Shown: positions 9,062 to 20,481, counted from the first letter of the stretch. The stretch is 64,000 nucleotides of DNA from CAVZOY01 sp963777095 (GCA_963777095.1 CAVZOY010000002.1:310001-374000); one strand, 5' to 3'. The notes: a model not told the origin generated them from the sequence alone. Translations and numbers: made by a program.

Positions 9062-10549
9062 ATGCCCGAGACCTTCGAGTCGAAGGACCCGGCCACCGGC
9101 GCCGTGGTCGGTGTCTTCCCGGTGCACGACGCGGAGGCCGTGGCCAGCACCGTGAAGAGGGCACGGGAGGCCGCCGAGCACTGGCGCGACCTCGGCTTCG
9201 ACGGGCGCAGGACGAGGCTGGCCGCGTGGCGCGGCTACCTGGCCCGGCGCATGCACGAGCTGGCCGACCTGGTGCACCGCGAGAACGGCAAGCCGCACGG
9301 CGACGCGCTGCTCGAGATCACCCTCGCCGTCGACCACCTGGCCTGGGCCGGCGCGCACGCGAAGAAGGTGCTCGGCCTGCGCACGGTGCATGCCGGGATG
9401 CTCGCCGCCAACCACGCCGCGTACGTCGAGTACCAGCCGATGGGCGTCGTCGGCGTCATCGGGCCGTGGAACTACCCCGTCTTCACGCCGATGGGCTCGA
9501 TCGCCTACGCGCTGGCCGCGGGCAACGCCGTCGTCTTCAAGCCGTCGGAGCACACGCCCGCGATCGGCGCCTGGCTGGCCGCCTCGTGGCGGGCGGCCGT
9601 CCCCGATGCCGCCGACGCCTTCCAGGTCGTCACCGGCTTCGGCGACACCGGCGCCGCGCTGTGCCGCGTCCCCGTCGACAAGCTGGCCTTCACCGGCTCG
9701 GCCCCCACCGGGCGCAGGGTCATGGCCGCCTGCGCCGAGACGCTCACCCCGGTGCTCCTGGAGCTCGGCGGCAAGGACGCGATGATCGTCGACGAGGACG
9801 CCGACGTCGTCTCCGCCGCCGACGGCGCCGTCTGGGGCGCGATGAGCAACGCCGGGCAGACCTGCATCGGCATCGAGCGGGTGTACGTGGCCGAGAAGGT
9901 CTTCGACCGGTTCGTCGCCGAGGCCAGGTCGCTGGCCGAGAAGCTGCGCCCCGGCTCGGACGAGAGCGCCTCGTACGGCCCCATGACGATGGCCTCGCAG
10001 GGCGACGTCGTCCGCCGGCACCTGGACGACGCGCGGGAGCACGGCGGCCGGGCGCTCACCGGCGGCAGCGTGGACACCGACGCCGCCGGCGCGGTCTGGG
10101 TGGCCCCGACCGTTCTCGTCGACGTCCCCGAGCACTCGGACGCCGTCCGCGAGGAGACCTTCGGGCCGACGCTGACCATCACCAAGGTGCGCGACGCCGA
10201 GGAGGGGCTCCGCCTGGCCAACGCGTCGGTCCACGGGCTGGCCGGCTCCGTCTACTCCGGCAGCAAGGAGCGGGCGATGGGCCTGGCACGCCGGCTGCGG
10301 AGCGGGATGACGTCGATCAACTCGGTGCTCACCTTCGCCTCGGTGCCGGCGCTGCCCTTCGGCGGCGTCGGCGAGAGCGGCTTCGGCCGGATCCACGGCG
10401 AGGACGGGCTCAAGGAGTTCACCCGCGCCAAGTCGATCACCCGGCAGCGCTTTCCCCTGCCGGTCGATCTGTCGAGCTTCACCCGGCCGGCCACGGCCTT
10501 CGACGCCGTCGCCCGGGTGATGGGCCTGGTGCACGGGCGGCACCGGTGA
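9062..10549 (+). CDS. Aldehyde dehydrogenase (NAD(P)+-dependent)
   Basis: A 495-residue aldehyde dehydrogenase superfamily enzyme that oxidises an aldehyde to the acid. GPWNYPVFTPMG is the oxyanion/cofactor block. FTGSAPTGR binds the cofactor, the general base Glu is in LELGGKDA (about residue 235), and the catalytic Cys is in GQTCIG (about residue 268). The family end motif PFGGVGESGFGRIHG is present. Its stop overlaps the GTG start of the GMC oxidoreductase (GTGA), so the two are translationally coupled: the oxidoreductase would make an aldehyde and this enzyme finish the oxidation. Choline-to-betaine is one possible pathway, but the sequence does not single out betaine aldehyde. It resembles the broad succinate-semialdehyde/medium-chain group. 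Confidence 0.85.
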   Translation: MPETFESKDPATGAVVGVFPVHDAEAVASTVKRAREAAEHWRDLGFDGRRTRLAAWRGYLARRMHELADLVHRENGKPHGDALLEITLAVDHLAWAGAHAKKVLGLRTVHAGMLAANHAAYVEYQPMGVVGVIGPWNYPVFTPMGSIAYALAAGNAVVFKPSEHTPAIGAWLAASWRAAVPDAADAFQVVTGFGDTGAALCRVPVDKLAFTGSAPTGRRVMAACAETLTPVLLELGGKDAMIVDEDADVVSAADGAVWGAMSNAGQTCIGIERVYVAEKVFDRFVAEARSLAEKLRPGSDESASYGPMTMASQGDVVRRHLDDAREHGGRALTGGSVDTDAAGAVWVAPTVLVDVPEHSDAVREETFGPTLTITKVRDAEEGLRLANASVHGLAGSVYSGSKERAMGLARRLRSGMTSINSVLTFASVPALPFGGVGESGFGRIHGEDGLKEFTRAKSITRQRFPLPVDLSSFTRPATAFDAVARVMGLVHGRHR

Positions 10550-12183
10550 GTAGGGGCGGGTCGGGTCGGGTGGATGGGTCGGACGAGTTCGACGTCGTCG
10601 TGGTGGGCGCCGGCTCGGCCGGCTGCGCGCTGGCCGGACGGCTCACCGAGGACCCGTCGCTGCGCGTGCTGCTGCTCGAGGCCGGCGGCTCGGACGACCT
10701 GCTCGAGGTCCGGATCCCGGCCGCGATGTACAAGGTGTTCCGCACCCGGCGCGACTGGAACTACACGACCGAGCCGCAGCCGGGCCTCGACGGCCGGCGG
10801 CTGTTCTGGCCGCGGGGCAAGCTGCTCGGCGGCTCCTCGTCGATCAACGCGATGATCTACATCCGCGGGGCGGCCGCCGACTACGACGAGTGGGCGAAGC
10901 TCACCGGCGACCCCACCTGGTCCTACGAGCACGTGCTGCCACTGTTCCTGCGCACGGAGGACAACGCCCGCGGTTCCGACCGGTTCCACAGCGTGGGCGG
11001 GCCGCTGCGGGTCGAGGACCTGCGCTCCCCGCACCCATGGACGAAGGCGGTCGTCGAGTCGGCGGTCGCCGCCGGCTACCCCCGCAACGACGACTTCAAC
11101 GGCCCGACCCAGGAGGGCGTCGGCCAGTACCAGGTGACGCAGAAGCGCGGACGGCGCTGGTCGGCCGCCGATGCCTACCTGCACCCCGCCGAGGGCCGGC
11201 CCAACCTCGACGTGCGCACCGGTGCGCTCACCACCCGCGTGCTGGTCGAGGGCGGCCGGGCGACCGGCGTCGAGTACCGGCAGGACGGGCGCGTGCACAC
11301 CGTCCGGGCCACCCGCGAGGTCGTGCTCTCCGGCGGCGCGATCAACTCGCCTCAGCTGCTGATGCTCTCGGGCATCGGTCCGGCCGAGCACCTGCGGTCG
11401 GTCGGGGTCGACGTCGTCCACGACCTGCCCGGTGTCGGCGAGGGCCTGCAGGACCATCCGCTGGTGCCGGTCATCTGGAACGTGCGGTCGGGGAAGTCGC
11501 TGTTCCGGGCCGAGTCGCCGTCGGGCTACGCGCAGTGGTTCGGCGCCCGCCGCGGGATGCTCACCTCCAACATCGCCGAGTCGGGTCTGTTCACCCGCTC
11601 GTCGCCCGACCTGGCCGAGGTCGACCTGCAGTACCACTTCGTCCCCGCGAAGTTCTGGCGGCAGGCGGAGGTCGACCCGGACGTCGACGCCTTCACCGCC
11701 TGCGCCGTCCTCGTGCACGTCGCCTCGCGGGGGTCGGTGCGACTGCGCTCGGCCGACCCGGGTTGGGCGCCGGCCATCGACGCCGGCTACCTCACCGAGC
11801 CACGGGACGTCGACGCCCTGGTCAGCGGCGTCGAGAAGGCCCGCGAGATCGCCGCAGGAGGACCGCTGGCCGGCGTGCTCGCCGACGAGTTCTCCCCGGG
11901 CGGCACGGTGCACCGGCCCGACGAGCTGCGGCGCAGCGTGCGGCAGACCCTCGAGTCGCTCTACCACCCGGTGTCGTCCTGCCGGATGGGAACCGACGAC
12001 CTCGCCGTCGTCGACCCGCAGCTGCGGGTGCGCGGGATCGAGGGGCTGCGGGTGGTCGACGCGTCGGTCATGCCGACGCTCATCCGCGGCAACACCAACG
12101 CGCCGACGATCATGATCGCCGAGCGGGCGGCCGACCTGATCAGCGGCCGGACGGTCGATCCGGAGCTCGCCGCCGCCGGCTGA
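10546..12183 (+). CDS. GMC-family FAD oxidoreductase (choline/alcohol dehydrogenase-like)
   Basis: A 545-residue glucose-methanol-choline oxidoreductase. The FAD Rossmann motif VVVGAGSAGCALAGRL is at about residues 17-32. The first signature is RGKLLGGSSSINAMIYIRG and the second is GAINSPQLLMLSGIGP. The active-site His lies in SLYHPVSSCRMGT, and the C-terminal NTNAPTIMIAERAAD block carries the second catalytic residue. It oxidises an alcohol to an aldehyde, passing electrons to a carrier or oxygen. GTG 10546 overlaps the aldehyde dehydrogenase stop by four bases. A strong hairpin follows at 12198, so the two genes form a closed operon. Choline dehydrogenase is plausible; other alcohols are equally possible. 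Confidence 0.85.
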   Translation: MSRGGSGRVDGSDEFDVVVVGAGSAGCALAGRLTEDPSLRVLLLEAGGSDDLLEVRIPAAMYKVFRTRRDWNYTTEPQPGLDGRRLFWPRGKLLGGSSSINAMIYIRGAAADYDEWAKLTGDPTWSYEHVLPLFLRTEDNARGSDRFHSVGGPLRVEDLRSPHPWTKAVVESAVAAGYPRNDDFNGPTQEGVGQYQVTQKRGRRWSAADAYLHPAEGRPNLDVRTGALTTRVLVEGGRATGVEYRQDGRVHTVRATREVVLSGGAINSPQLLMLSGIGPAEHLRSVGVDVVHDLPGVGEGLQDHPLVPVIWNVRSGKSLFRAESPSGYAQWFGARRGMLTSNIAESGLFTRSSPDLAEVDLQYHFVPAKFWRQAEVDPDVDAFTACAVLVHVASRGSVRLRSADPGWAPAIDAGYLTEPRDVDALVSGVEKAREIAAGGPLAGVLADEFSPGGTVHRPDELRRSVRQTLESLYHPVSSCRMGTDDLAVVDPQLRVRGIEGLRVVDASVMPTLIRGNTNAPTIMIAERAADLISGRTVDPELAAAG

Positions 12184-12197
12184 GCCCGGACACGGGA

Positions 12198-12225
12198 AGA
12201 GCCGGGGCCCGTGGGCCCCGGCTCT
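12198..12225. terminator. Strong palindromic terminator hairpin
   Basis: A perfect 13-bp inverted repeat with a two-base centre (arms 12198-12210 and 12213-12225; arm AGAGCCGGGGCCC), 15 bases after the GMC gene. There is no clear U-tract. It lies between convergent genes and can serve both. Confidence 0.8.
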
Positions 12226-12231
12226 CCGGTT

Positions 12232-12788
12232 CTAGCGGCCTTCCGTTCCGATCACGGGCCGGTGATGAGGACAGCCGGGCTCGTCGAACCCTGCGAAGGT
12301 CAGCGAGTAGCTGAAGCTCTCCAGCGTCAGGCTGCCCTCACGGATCTGCGGGTCCCAGTTCGGGTTCGGGCAGGACGCGTCGTCGAGCCCGGTCTCCGGC
12401 GAGACCGTCGCGGGCTCCGACCCTCAGCTGCCCGTTCCGCGACGGGGTCAGAGTCGCCGCGTCGCTGTCGGCGAACGACGTCTCGTGCGACTCGATCGGG
12501 TTGTTCGGTTGGCGCCCGGGTTGTAGCAGTCGACGATCGCCGAGTAGCTGGCGGTCAGCAGCAGCGTCGGCGTTGGTGTTGCCGACGCCGCCGAGCGTGT
12601 ACGCGTTGCAGTCGACGCTGAGGTCTGCGTTGACGGTGCAGGTCGGCGTCGCCGAGCGGTTCGCGAGGTGCGTGCCGGACGGGGCGTTGCTCGAAGTCGA
12701 CCGTCGTCACGATGGCGGCCTGTGCCGTGGTCGAGGTGACGAAGAACGCCAGAAGTGCTGACGCGAGTACGAACAACAGTCGCTTCAT
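12232..12788 (-). CDS. Secreted protein of unknown function, four indels in this sequence
   Basis: A clear signal peptide (MKRLLFVLASALLAFFVTSTTAQA) after GGAAAGG at ATG 12788 begins a protein of about 184 residues spread over three frames. Joined, the mature part reads VDFE, then NAPSGTHLANRSATPTCTVN, LSVDCNAYTLGGVGNTNA, LLLTASYSAIVDCYNPG, NPNNPIESHETSFADSD, and ends in the block around DASCPNPNWDPQIREG and FSYSLTFAGFDEPGC. Several cysteines suggest disulphides. Required shifts: extra bases near 12690, 12568 and 12424, and one base missing from a C run near 12510. The net change of +2 agrees with the 557-nt length. The stop TAG (12232-12234) abuts the terminator. No family is recognised. Confidence 0.6.
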
Positions 12789-13293
12789 GTCGTGCCTTTC
12801 CGATGTGGCTCGTGGCCGCGGTGCCGTGCACCGGCACGTCGCGGCGAGTCCCCCGAACGGGCGGGTCCGTCTGGACGCGCGCCCGCGAAGAGCGCACGGA
12901 GTTACGCTGACGCAACCCCGGGCCGTTCACGCATGTCGTGATCGCAGAGTGGTGAGCCCTGTAGTACCGGCAGAGCGGGGCGGCTCGGGGGCCCACGTGG
13001 CCGGCAGGGTGGGCGCGGGCCGGCAGGACGCCGTCGGGCCCGTCGGTTCGGAGCATCGCGACCTTCTTCCCCTGACTCAGGGTGAGCGGCTCGCTTCCTG
13101 GTCCGGGTCCCCCCGACGCCCAGAGGAAGCCTCGGGGTGCCGGGACGCGCCGTCAAGGGACTTTCGCCCGTGTCTGAATCGCGGATCTGCCGAAGAATCG
13201 CGCGCGGCCGACGATGCTCGCAGGTCCGGATCTCGTTACATCACGGTGACGCCGAGCACCCGATTCAGCTCCCGGACTCGGCAGAATGGGCGC
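12789..13293. other. 505-bp gene-free spacer
   Basis: It lies between the divergent secreted-protein gene and the Nudix gene. I see no frame with coding character, no long palindrome and no tRNA-like fold. The left end must hold the promoter and ribosome site (GGAAAGG) of the secreted protein. The right end holds the probable leaderless promoter of the Nudix gene. The middle is unexplained. Confidence 0.5.
13282..13287 (+). promoter_or_regulatory. Candidate -10 element for the Nudix gene
   Basis: CAGAAT ends six bases before ATG 13294, with no ribosome site in between. This is the usual spacing for a leaderless actinobacterial transcript. It also supports 13294 as the true start, although the frame shifts shortly after it. 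Confidence 0.35.
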
Positions 13294-13762
13294 ATGCCGA
13301 GGACCAGCGCGGGCGATCCTGCTGCACCGCCGCGGGCCGGCCGGGACCGAGGTGCTGATCGGGCACATGGGCGGGCCGTTCTGGGCGCGCAAGGACGACG
13401 CGGCCTGGTCGATCCCCAAGGGCGAGCACGGCCCCGACGAGGACCCGTTCGCGGTGGCGCTGCGCGAGTTCGAGGAGGAGATGGGCTCGCCGGTGCCGGC
13501 GGCCGACTTCGTGCCGCTCGGTGCGGTGCGGCAGTCCGGCGGCAAGGTGCTCACCGTCTGGGCCGCCGAGGGCGACCTGGACGCCGACGCGACGACGAGC
13601 AACACGTTCGAGCTCGAGTGGCCGCCGCGGTCGGGGCGGGTGCAGGAGTTCCCGGAGATCGACCGCGCGGCCTGGGTGCCGGTCGACGTCGCGCGCACGA
13701 AGCTGGTGAAGGGCCAGGTGCCGCTGCTCGACCGCCTCCTCGCGGCCCTCGACGGCGCGTAG
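13294..13762 (+). CDS. Nudix hydrolase, one insertion near the start
   Basis: A Nudix hydrolase of about 155 residues that cleaves nucleoside diphosphates linked to another moiety. The Nudix box runs G-EHGPD-E then DPFAVAL then REFEEEMG (residues about 45-68), with the metal-binding glutamates intact. The preceding WSIPKGE and the later FPEIDRAAW and LLDRLLAAL blocks resemble the actinobacterial group with an N-terminal MPRTSAGILLHRR. An extra base near 13313 separates MPRTSAG from ILLHRR; the 469-nt length (3n+1) fits one insertion. The stop is immediately adjacent to the stop of the convergent regulator. The substrate is unknown. Confidence 0.8.
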
Positions 13763-14721
13763 TCAGGCGCGCCGGAGGCGCTGGCCAGGGCCGAGCCGGC
13801 GTCGCTCCAGCGGTAGAGCACCTCGCGGCCGGCGCGGCGGCGCTCGAGCAACCCGGCGTCGAGCAGCACCCGCAGATGTCCTCCGACGCTGCCGATCGGC
13901 AGCTCGAGCTCGGCGGCCAGCGTGCTGGTTCCCGCCGGTGACCCGAGGCGGGTGAGGATCCGCGCGCGGGTGCGGCCGAGCAGCCGCACGAGCGGCTCCG
14001 GCAGCGGCCGGGGAGCACCCGCGAACACCCCCATGACCGGGTAGACCAGCGCGTACCGGTCCGGCAGGTGCCAGCTCAGCGAGCTGCCCCGGCTGTGCGC
14101 GGCGATGAGCATCAGGTCGCAGCCGCGGATGTCGCGCGGCGGGTACGGCTGCGGATTGACCTGCAGCCGGCCGTTGTCGAGCCAGCGGACGCCGGACGCC
14201 AGCCCGTCCAGCACGCCCGACCACCCCTCGGTGGACAGCCGCGCCGTGCGGGCGAGCACGTCGGCGTGCAGCACCCGCCGCCGGCGCGGCCACTCGGGCC
14301 GGATCGTCGTCGCCCACGTCCACCGGAGCAGCTCTGCCGCGGTGCCGGCCAGCCCGGGAGCACCGAGCTCGGCGGGGAGCGGCCCGGACACGAACTCCAG
14401 GTCGGCACGGATCCGCGCGTCGTCGAGCGACTCGAGGTAGGCCAGCTCCTCGTCGAGGGTCAGGTCCGGCGCCTGCGGCGGCACGGTCAGGAAGTCCGCC
14501 GTCCAGGTGCGGCCGAAGGCGGCGCGGAGCAGCGCCTCCCCCACCGGGTCCTCGGCCAGCCGGGCGCGGAACGCCGGCCGGTGGGTGCGCTGCCAGTCCA
14601 GGTGCCACGGCTGCACCTGCGCCGCCCACAGCATCTGCAGCCCGGCGAGCGTCTCCGCCAGCTGCGACGTGCCGAAGCGGGTGCGCGCCAGGACGTCGGC
14701 GTCGACGATCAGCTCACCCAC
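13763..14721 (-). CDS. ArsR-like winged-helix regulator (DUF5937 type), one deletion near the end
   Basis: A regulator of about 319 residues. Its large N-terminal domain is unlike classical ArsR (VGELIVDADVLARTRFGTS...). The C-terminal winged helix comes at about residue 250: RTRARILTRLGS, then TSTLAAELELPIGSVGGHLRVL as the recognition helix region, then LLERRRAGREVLYRW. This layout is seen in DUF5937-type regulators of multidrug exporters. GTG 14721 is chosen because the next upstream start would run into the divergent transporter. One G is missing from a run near 13785, which restores an end of ALGQRLRRA; 959 nt (3n+2) agrees. It is divergent from an MFS gene 58 bp away, its likely target. 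Confidence 0.75.
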
Positions 14722-14779
14722 GTTTCGACGGTAGCCGAAAAGCTCGTGGTCAGGACGGCGGTGCGACGACGGTTTCCCC

Positions 14780-15979
14780 ATGAGGACCTACCGCGATCTG
14801 TTCGCCGTGCGGGAGTTCCGCGCGCTGTGGACGAGCAGCGCGCTGACCACCGCCGCGATGACGATGTCGGGCCTCGCGCTGGCGACGGTGGTGCACGCCG
14901 AGACCGGTTCCGCGCTGCTGGCCGCACTCGCGATGTTCGGCCCCTCGGTCGCTCAGGTGGTGGGCGCCACGACCCTCATGTCGGCGGCCGACGCGAGCCC
15001 GCCGCGGCGGGCGCTCACCACCGTCGGACTGGTCTCCACCGCGGTCCTGGCGCTCCAGGCGACGCTCCCGCTGGGCACTCCGGCCCGCCTGGCGCTCGTG
15101 CTGGGCGCCGCGTACGTGACGAGCATCGGCAGCGGAGTGCGCTGGGGGCTGCTCAGCGACGTGGTGCCGCACGACGGCTACGCACTGGCCCGCTCGACGA
15201 TGAACGTCGCGGTGGGCGCCTTCCAGATCGTCGGGTTCGCTGCCGGCGGGGTGCTGCTGGTGGTGCTCGACGCCCCGCAGGTCTTCGTCCTCGCCGCGCT
15301 GCTCTCGGCTGCCGCCGTGCCGGTGCTCCGCCGCGGCGTGGCCGAGCGCCCGCCTCGGCGCTCCGCCCGCGTCGGGGTGCGCGAGACGCTCCGCGCGAAC
15401 CGTCTGCTGCTCGCCGACCGCGACACCCGCGCGCTGCTGCTGGCGCTGAGCGTGCCCAACGGCCTGGTGGTCGGCTGCGAGGCGCTGTTCGTGCCCTACG
15501 CCGGCGAGTCCGCGGGGTGGCTGCTCGCCGGTGCGGCCGCCGGGATGATGGCCGGCGACCTGCTCGTGGGGCGCGCGCTGACCCCGGCCGGACGTCGTCG
15601 GGCCAGCACGCCGCTGCGCTACCTGCTGGCCGCCCCGTACCTGCTCTTCGCGGTCCAGCCGGGAGTGCCGCTCGCCGTCGCCGTCGCCGCGGTCGCCTCC
15701 GTCGGCTACGCGGCGACGCTGGCGCAGCAGGAGTGGCTCGTGACGCTCACCCCGACCGGGCTGCGGGGACAGGTGCTCGGCGGCGAGTCCTCGGTCCGCA
15801 TGACGCTGCAGGGCATCTGCGCCGCGACCGCGGGGCTGCTCGCCGACCTGCTCTCCCCCGCCACCGCCGTCGTCCTCCTCGCCGGAACGTCGATCCTGGT
15901 CTCGCTGGCGCTCACCCGACCGCTGTCCCGCGCCGGCGCCCGCGCGGCCGCGGCCTTCTCGAGCCCACCCCTGGTTTGA
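14780..15979 (+). CDS. MFS transporter
   Basis: A 399-residue major facilitator carrier with about 12 hydrophobic segments. It opens MRTYRDLFAVREFRALW and contains the half-repeat PTGLRGQVLGGESSVRMTLQ near residue 320, a pattern common in actinobacterial drug-efflux-like carriers. The central loop is basic (RRGVAERPPRRSARVG). It is divergent from the ArsR/DUF5937 regulator across 58 bp, a classic regulator-exporter pair, so induction by a toxic ligand is likely. The substrate is unknown. Intact. Confidence 0.8.
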   Translation: MRTYRDLFAVREFRALWTSSALTTAAMTMSGLALATVVHAETGSALLAALAMFGPSVAQVVGATTLMSAADASPPRRALTTVGLVSTAVLALQATLPLGTPARLALVLGAAYVTSIGSGVRWGLLSDVVPHDGYALARSTMNVAVGAFQIVGFAAGGVLLVVLDAPQVFVLAALLSAAAVPVLRRGVAERPPRRSARVGVRETLRANRLLLADRDTRALLLALSVPNGLVVGCEALFVPYAGESAGWLLAGAAAGMMAGDLLVGRALTPAGRRRASTPLRYLLAAPYLLFAVQPGVPLAVAVAAVASVGYAATLAQQEWLVTLTPTGLRGQVLGGESSVRMTLQGICAATAGLLADLLSPATAVVLLAGTSILVSLALTRPLSRAGARAAAAFSSPPLV

Positions 15980-16010
15980 CGACCCCCGGTCGCTCCGGTC
16001 GACTCGTCGG

Positions 16011-17224
<1,214 letters not shown>

Positions 17225-18495
17225 CCGCCGCCGGTCGGACGGCGCCGGATGGAGATCGACATGACCGCGGCCGCCATGCACAGCCCGCCGGCCAGCAGCC
17301 AGGCCAGGTCGTAGGAGCCGGTGACGTCACGGATCACGCCGCCGCCGAACGCGGCGATCGCCGACCCGACCTGGTGGGCGGCGAACACCCAGCCGAAGAC
17401 CACCGGCGCCCGCGCCCCGAAGTGCGCGCGGCACAGCGCGAGGGTCGGCGGCACGGTGGCCACCCAGTCCAGGCCGTAGAAGACGATGAAGGCGACCATG
17501 CTGATGTGCAGGTCCGGCCCGAAGAGGACCGGCAGCCCGAACAGCGACAGGCCGCGCAGTCCGTAGTAGGCCAGCAGCAGCACCCGCGGGTCGTACCGGT
17601 CGGTCAGCCAGCCGGACAGCACCGTGCCGGCGATGTCGAAGATGCCGACGACGGCGAGCAGCCCGGCCGCCGTGGTCACCGGCATGCCGTGGTCGTGCGC
17701 GGCCGGGATGAAGTGCGGCTGGACCAGCCCGTTGGTCGACAGGCCGCAGATCAGGAAGCCGCCGGCCAGCAGCCAGAAGGTGCGCGAGCGGGAGCCCTCG
17801 ACCAGACCGCGGACGGCGGCACGGGCCGCGCCCGAGCGCACCGGTTCGGCGTCGTCCTCGGCGGTGCCGCCGTAGGGCACGGCGCCGACGTCCCGCGGCC
17901 GGTCGCGCAGCAGCCAGGCCACCAACGGGACGACGGCGAGCGCGGCCGCGGTGGTGCCGAGCGACGCCGCGCGCCATCCCCACTGCGCGTCCACGACGGC
18001 GACCAGCGGCAGGAAGACGAGCTGACCGGTCGCGCTGCCGGCCGTGAGGATGCCCGACACCAGCCCCCGCCGGGCCACGAACCACCGACCGGTCACCGTG
18101 GCGACCAGCGACAGCGCCATCGACCCGGTGCCCAGGCCCACCAGCACGCCCCACAGCAGCACCAGCTGCCAGCTCGCCGTCATGAAGACGGTGAGCCCGC
18201 TGCCGAGCGCGGTCAGCAGGAGTGCGCAGACGACCACGCGGCGGATGCCGAACCGCTCCATCAGCGCCGCCGCGAACGGGGCGGTCAGCCCGTAGAGCGC
18301 CATGTTGACCGCCACCGCGGCCGAGATGGTCGACACCGACCAGCCGAACTCCTCGCGGAGCGGGTCGATCAGCACACCGGGCACCGCGCGGAAGGCCGCG
18401 GCGCCGACCAACGCCAGGAAGGTCACGGCCGCGACCCACCAGGCGGGGTGGATCCGCCGGGACGTGGCCGGGCGGGCGCGGTCGAGGACGGTCAC

Positions 18496-18811
18496 GACCG
18501 GAGAGCATGACGGACGGCGAACGTCCGGACGAGTGGCCGGACCGACACGGACCGCAGCGATCCCGCCACACCCCGATGTGACGATCGACTCCCCGCGCCG
18601 CGGTACGGATACCGGCGCACTCTGGTTGAGTAGAGGTACCGGCGCCGTCCGGTGCCCGTCCGGGCACACGGAGCGACGTCGGGCCGAGGCAGCGCCACCG
18701 CGGCGCGCCCGGCTGCCGACGTCGCCGACCGCGACGGCGCCCGCCTGCTCCCTGCAGGTCGACGGCGCCCGCCGGTTCGCGATGGCAGCCACCGAGACTT
18801 CTCGAGGACGT
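18496..18811. other. 316-bp spacer and probable long leader of the helicase gene
   Basis: This gap separates the divergent starts of the MFS carrier and the DEAD-box helicase. RNA helicase genes often have long, temperature-sensitive 5' leaders, and a run of over 150 bases upstream of ATG 18812 could serve that way. I see no convincing riboswitch fold or strong palindrome. A moderately AT-rich patch near 18600-18645 (containing TTGAGT) is the best guess for a promoter. Confidence 0.4.
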
Positions 18812-20395
18812 ATGACGCCCCCTGGCTCCAACCCGTTCAGCGCCGGCTCCGAGCGGCCCCGCCGCCGCGGCAGCCGCGGTCGCGGCCGCCCCGCCGCCAC
18901 CACTCCCGACTCCGCCGCTCCCGCGGCGGCCCCGCAGCCGCCGGTCGTGCCGACCGGCGACGCCCCCACGGTTCTGCCGACCGACACCACGTTCGACGCG
19001 CTCGGGGTCCCGGCCCCGCTCGTCGAGGTCCTCTCCGGCAGCGGCATCACCGCGCCCTTCCCCATCCAGGTCGCCACGCTGCCCGACAGCCTCGGCGGCC
19101 GTGACGTGCTCGGCCGCGGCCGCACCGGCTCGGGCAAGACCCTCGCCTTCGCGCTGCCGCTCGTCGCGCGGCTCTCCGCCTCCGACAGCCGTCGGCAGGC
19201 CCGCCGCCCGCGCGGCCTGATCGTGGTGCCGACCCGCGAGCTGGCCAACCAGGTCGCCGCGGTCGTGGACCCGCTGGCCCGCGCGCTGGGCCTGAGCACC
19301 ACGACGATCTTCGGCGGCGTCGGCCAGAACCCGCAGGTGCAGGCGCTGTCCCGCGGCGTCGACATCGTCATCGCCTGCCCGGGCCGGCTCGAGGACCTCA
19401 TCGGTCAGGGCCACGCCGACCTCGGCGCGGTCGAGGTCACCATCCTCGACGAGGCCGACCACATGGCCGACCTGGGCTTCCTGCCCGGCGTCAAGCGGCT
19501 GATGGACCGGACGCCGAAGGTCGGTCAGCGGTTGCTGTTCTCGGCCACGCTGGACAACGGCGTCGACGTCCTCGTCCGCCGGTACCTCACCAACCCGGTC
19601 ACGCACAGCGTCGACCCGGCCGTGGCGCCGGTGTCGACCATGACCCACCACGTCCTGCACGTGACCAACGGCGACAAGGCCGAGGTCGTCCGGCAGCTGG
19701 CCGGCGGGATGGGCCGCAGCGTGCTGTTCACCCGCACCAAGCACCAGGCCAAGAAGCTGGCCCGCCAGCTCACCGCGGCCGGCATCCCCGCCGTCGACCT
19801 GCACGGCAACCTCAGCCAGAACGCCCGCGAGCGCAACCTCGAGGCGTTCAGCAACGGCACCACCCGGGTGATGTGCGCGACCGACATCGCCGCCCGCGGC
19901 ATCCACGTCGACGACGTGGCGCTGGTCGTGCACGTCGACCCGCCGACCGAGCACAAGGCCTACCTGCACCGCTCGGGCCGCACCGCTCGCGCCGGCGCCG
20001 GCGGCACCGTGGTCACCGTGGTCACGCCCGACCAGACCGGCGAGGTACGCACCCTGGCCCGCCAGGCCGGCATCTCCCCGACCGTGACGCCGGTCCAGCC
20101 GGGTGCGCAGCTGCTGGAGGAGCTCGCCGGTCCGGCGGCGCCCTTCGTGGAGCCCGCTCCGGCCCCCGCGCCGCAGCAGCAGCAGTCGTCCGGCTCCGGC
20201 CGTCGCCGCCGCGGCGGTTCCGGCGGCGGCTCGGCCAAGGCCGGCACGTCGGCCAAGAGCACCGGGTCCGGCGGAACGTCGTCCGGGCGGACGGCGAAGC
20301 CGGCCGGTCCGGCGCGCACCCGCGCCGAGCTCGCCGCGCGCGCCGGGTCGCACTCGGCGGCGTCGTTCTCGGGTCGAGGCCGCCGGGGCCGCTGA
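18812..20395 (+). CDS. DEAD-box ATP-dependent RNA helicase
   Basis: A 527-residue RNA helicase. Motifs in order: FPIQ (Q motif), GRTGSGKT (I, about residue 103), PTREL (Ia), DEAD (II), SAT (III), then the second RecA domain with HRSGRTARAG (VI). The C-terminal tail is basic and low-complexity (Gly, Ser, Arg, Lys), typical of RhlE/CsdA-like proteins that bind RNA non-specifically. It would unwind RNA in ribosome assembly or cold adaptation. ATG 18812 follows GAGGACGT; an in-frame ATG at 18782 lacks a ribosome site. Intact, with an unusual leader upstream. Confidence 0.9.
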   Translation: MTPPGSNPFSAGSERPRRRGSRGRGRPAATTPDSAAPAAAPQPPVVPTGDAPTVLPTDTTFDALGVPAPLVEVLSGSGITAPFPIQVATLPDSLGGRDVLGRGRTGSGKTLAFALPLVARLSASDSRRQARRPRGLIVVPTRELANQVAAVVDPLARALGLSTTTIFGGVGQNPQVQALSRGVDIVIACPGRLEDLIGQGHADLGAVEVTILDEADHMADLGFLPGVKRLMDRTPKVGQRLLFSATLDNGVDVLVRRYLTNPVTHSVDPAVAPVSTMTHHVLHVTNGDKAEVVRQLAGGMGRSVLFTRTKHQAKKLARQLTAAGIPAVDLHGNLSQNARERNLEAFSNGTTRVMCATDIAARGIHVDDVALVVHVDPPTEHKAYLHRSGRTARAGAGGTVVTVVTPDQTGEVRTLARQAGISPTVTPVQPGAQLLEELAGPAAPFVEPAPAPAPQQQQSSGSGRRRRGGSGGGSAKAGTSAKSTGSGGTSSGRTAKPAGPARTRAELAARAGSHSAASFSGRGRRGR

Positions 20396-20481
20396 CGCGG
20401 TTGACCTCGCGACAGCTGGGCAGGAGGGTCGGCGCACGGTGCGAGCCGCGCGCCGGCCCTCTCCCGTCGAGCGAGGTTTCC

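Noticed and set aside
18496..18811. Riboswitch or RNA thermometer upstream of the DEAD-box gene
   Set aside because: The leader is long enough, but I could not identify a conserved fold or core motif.
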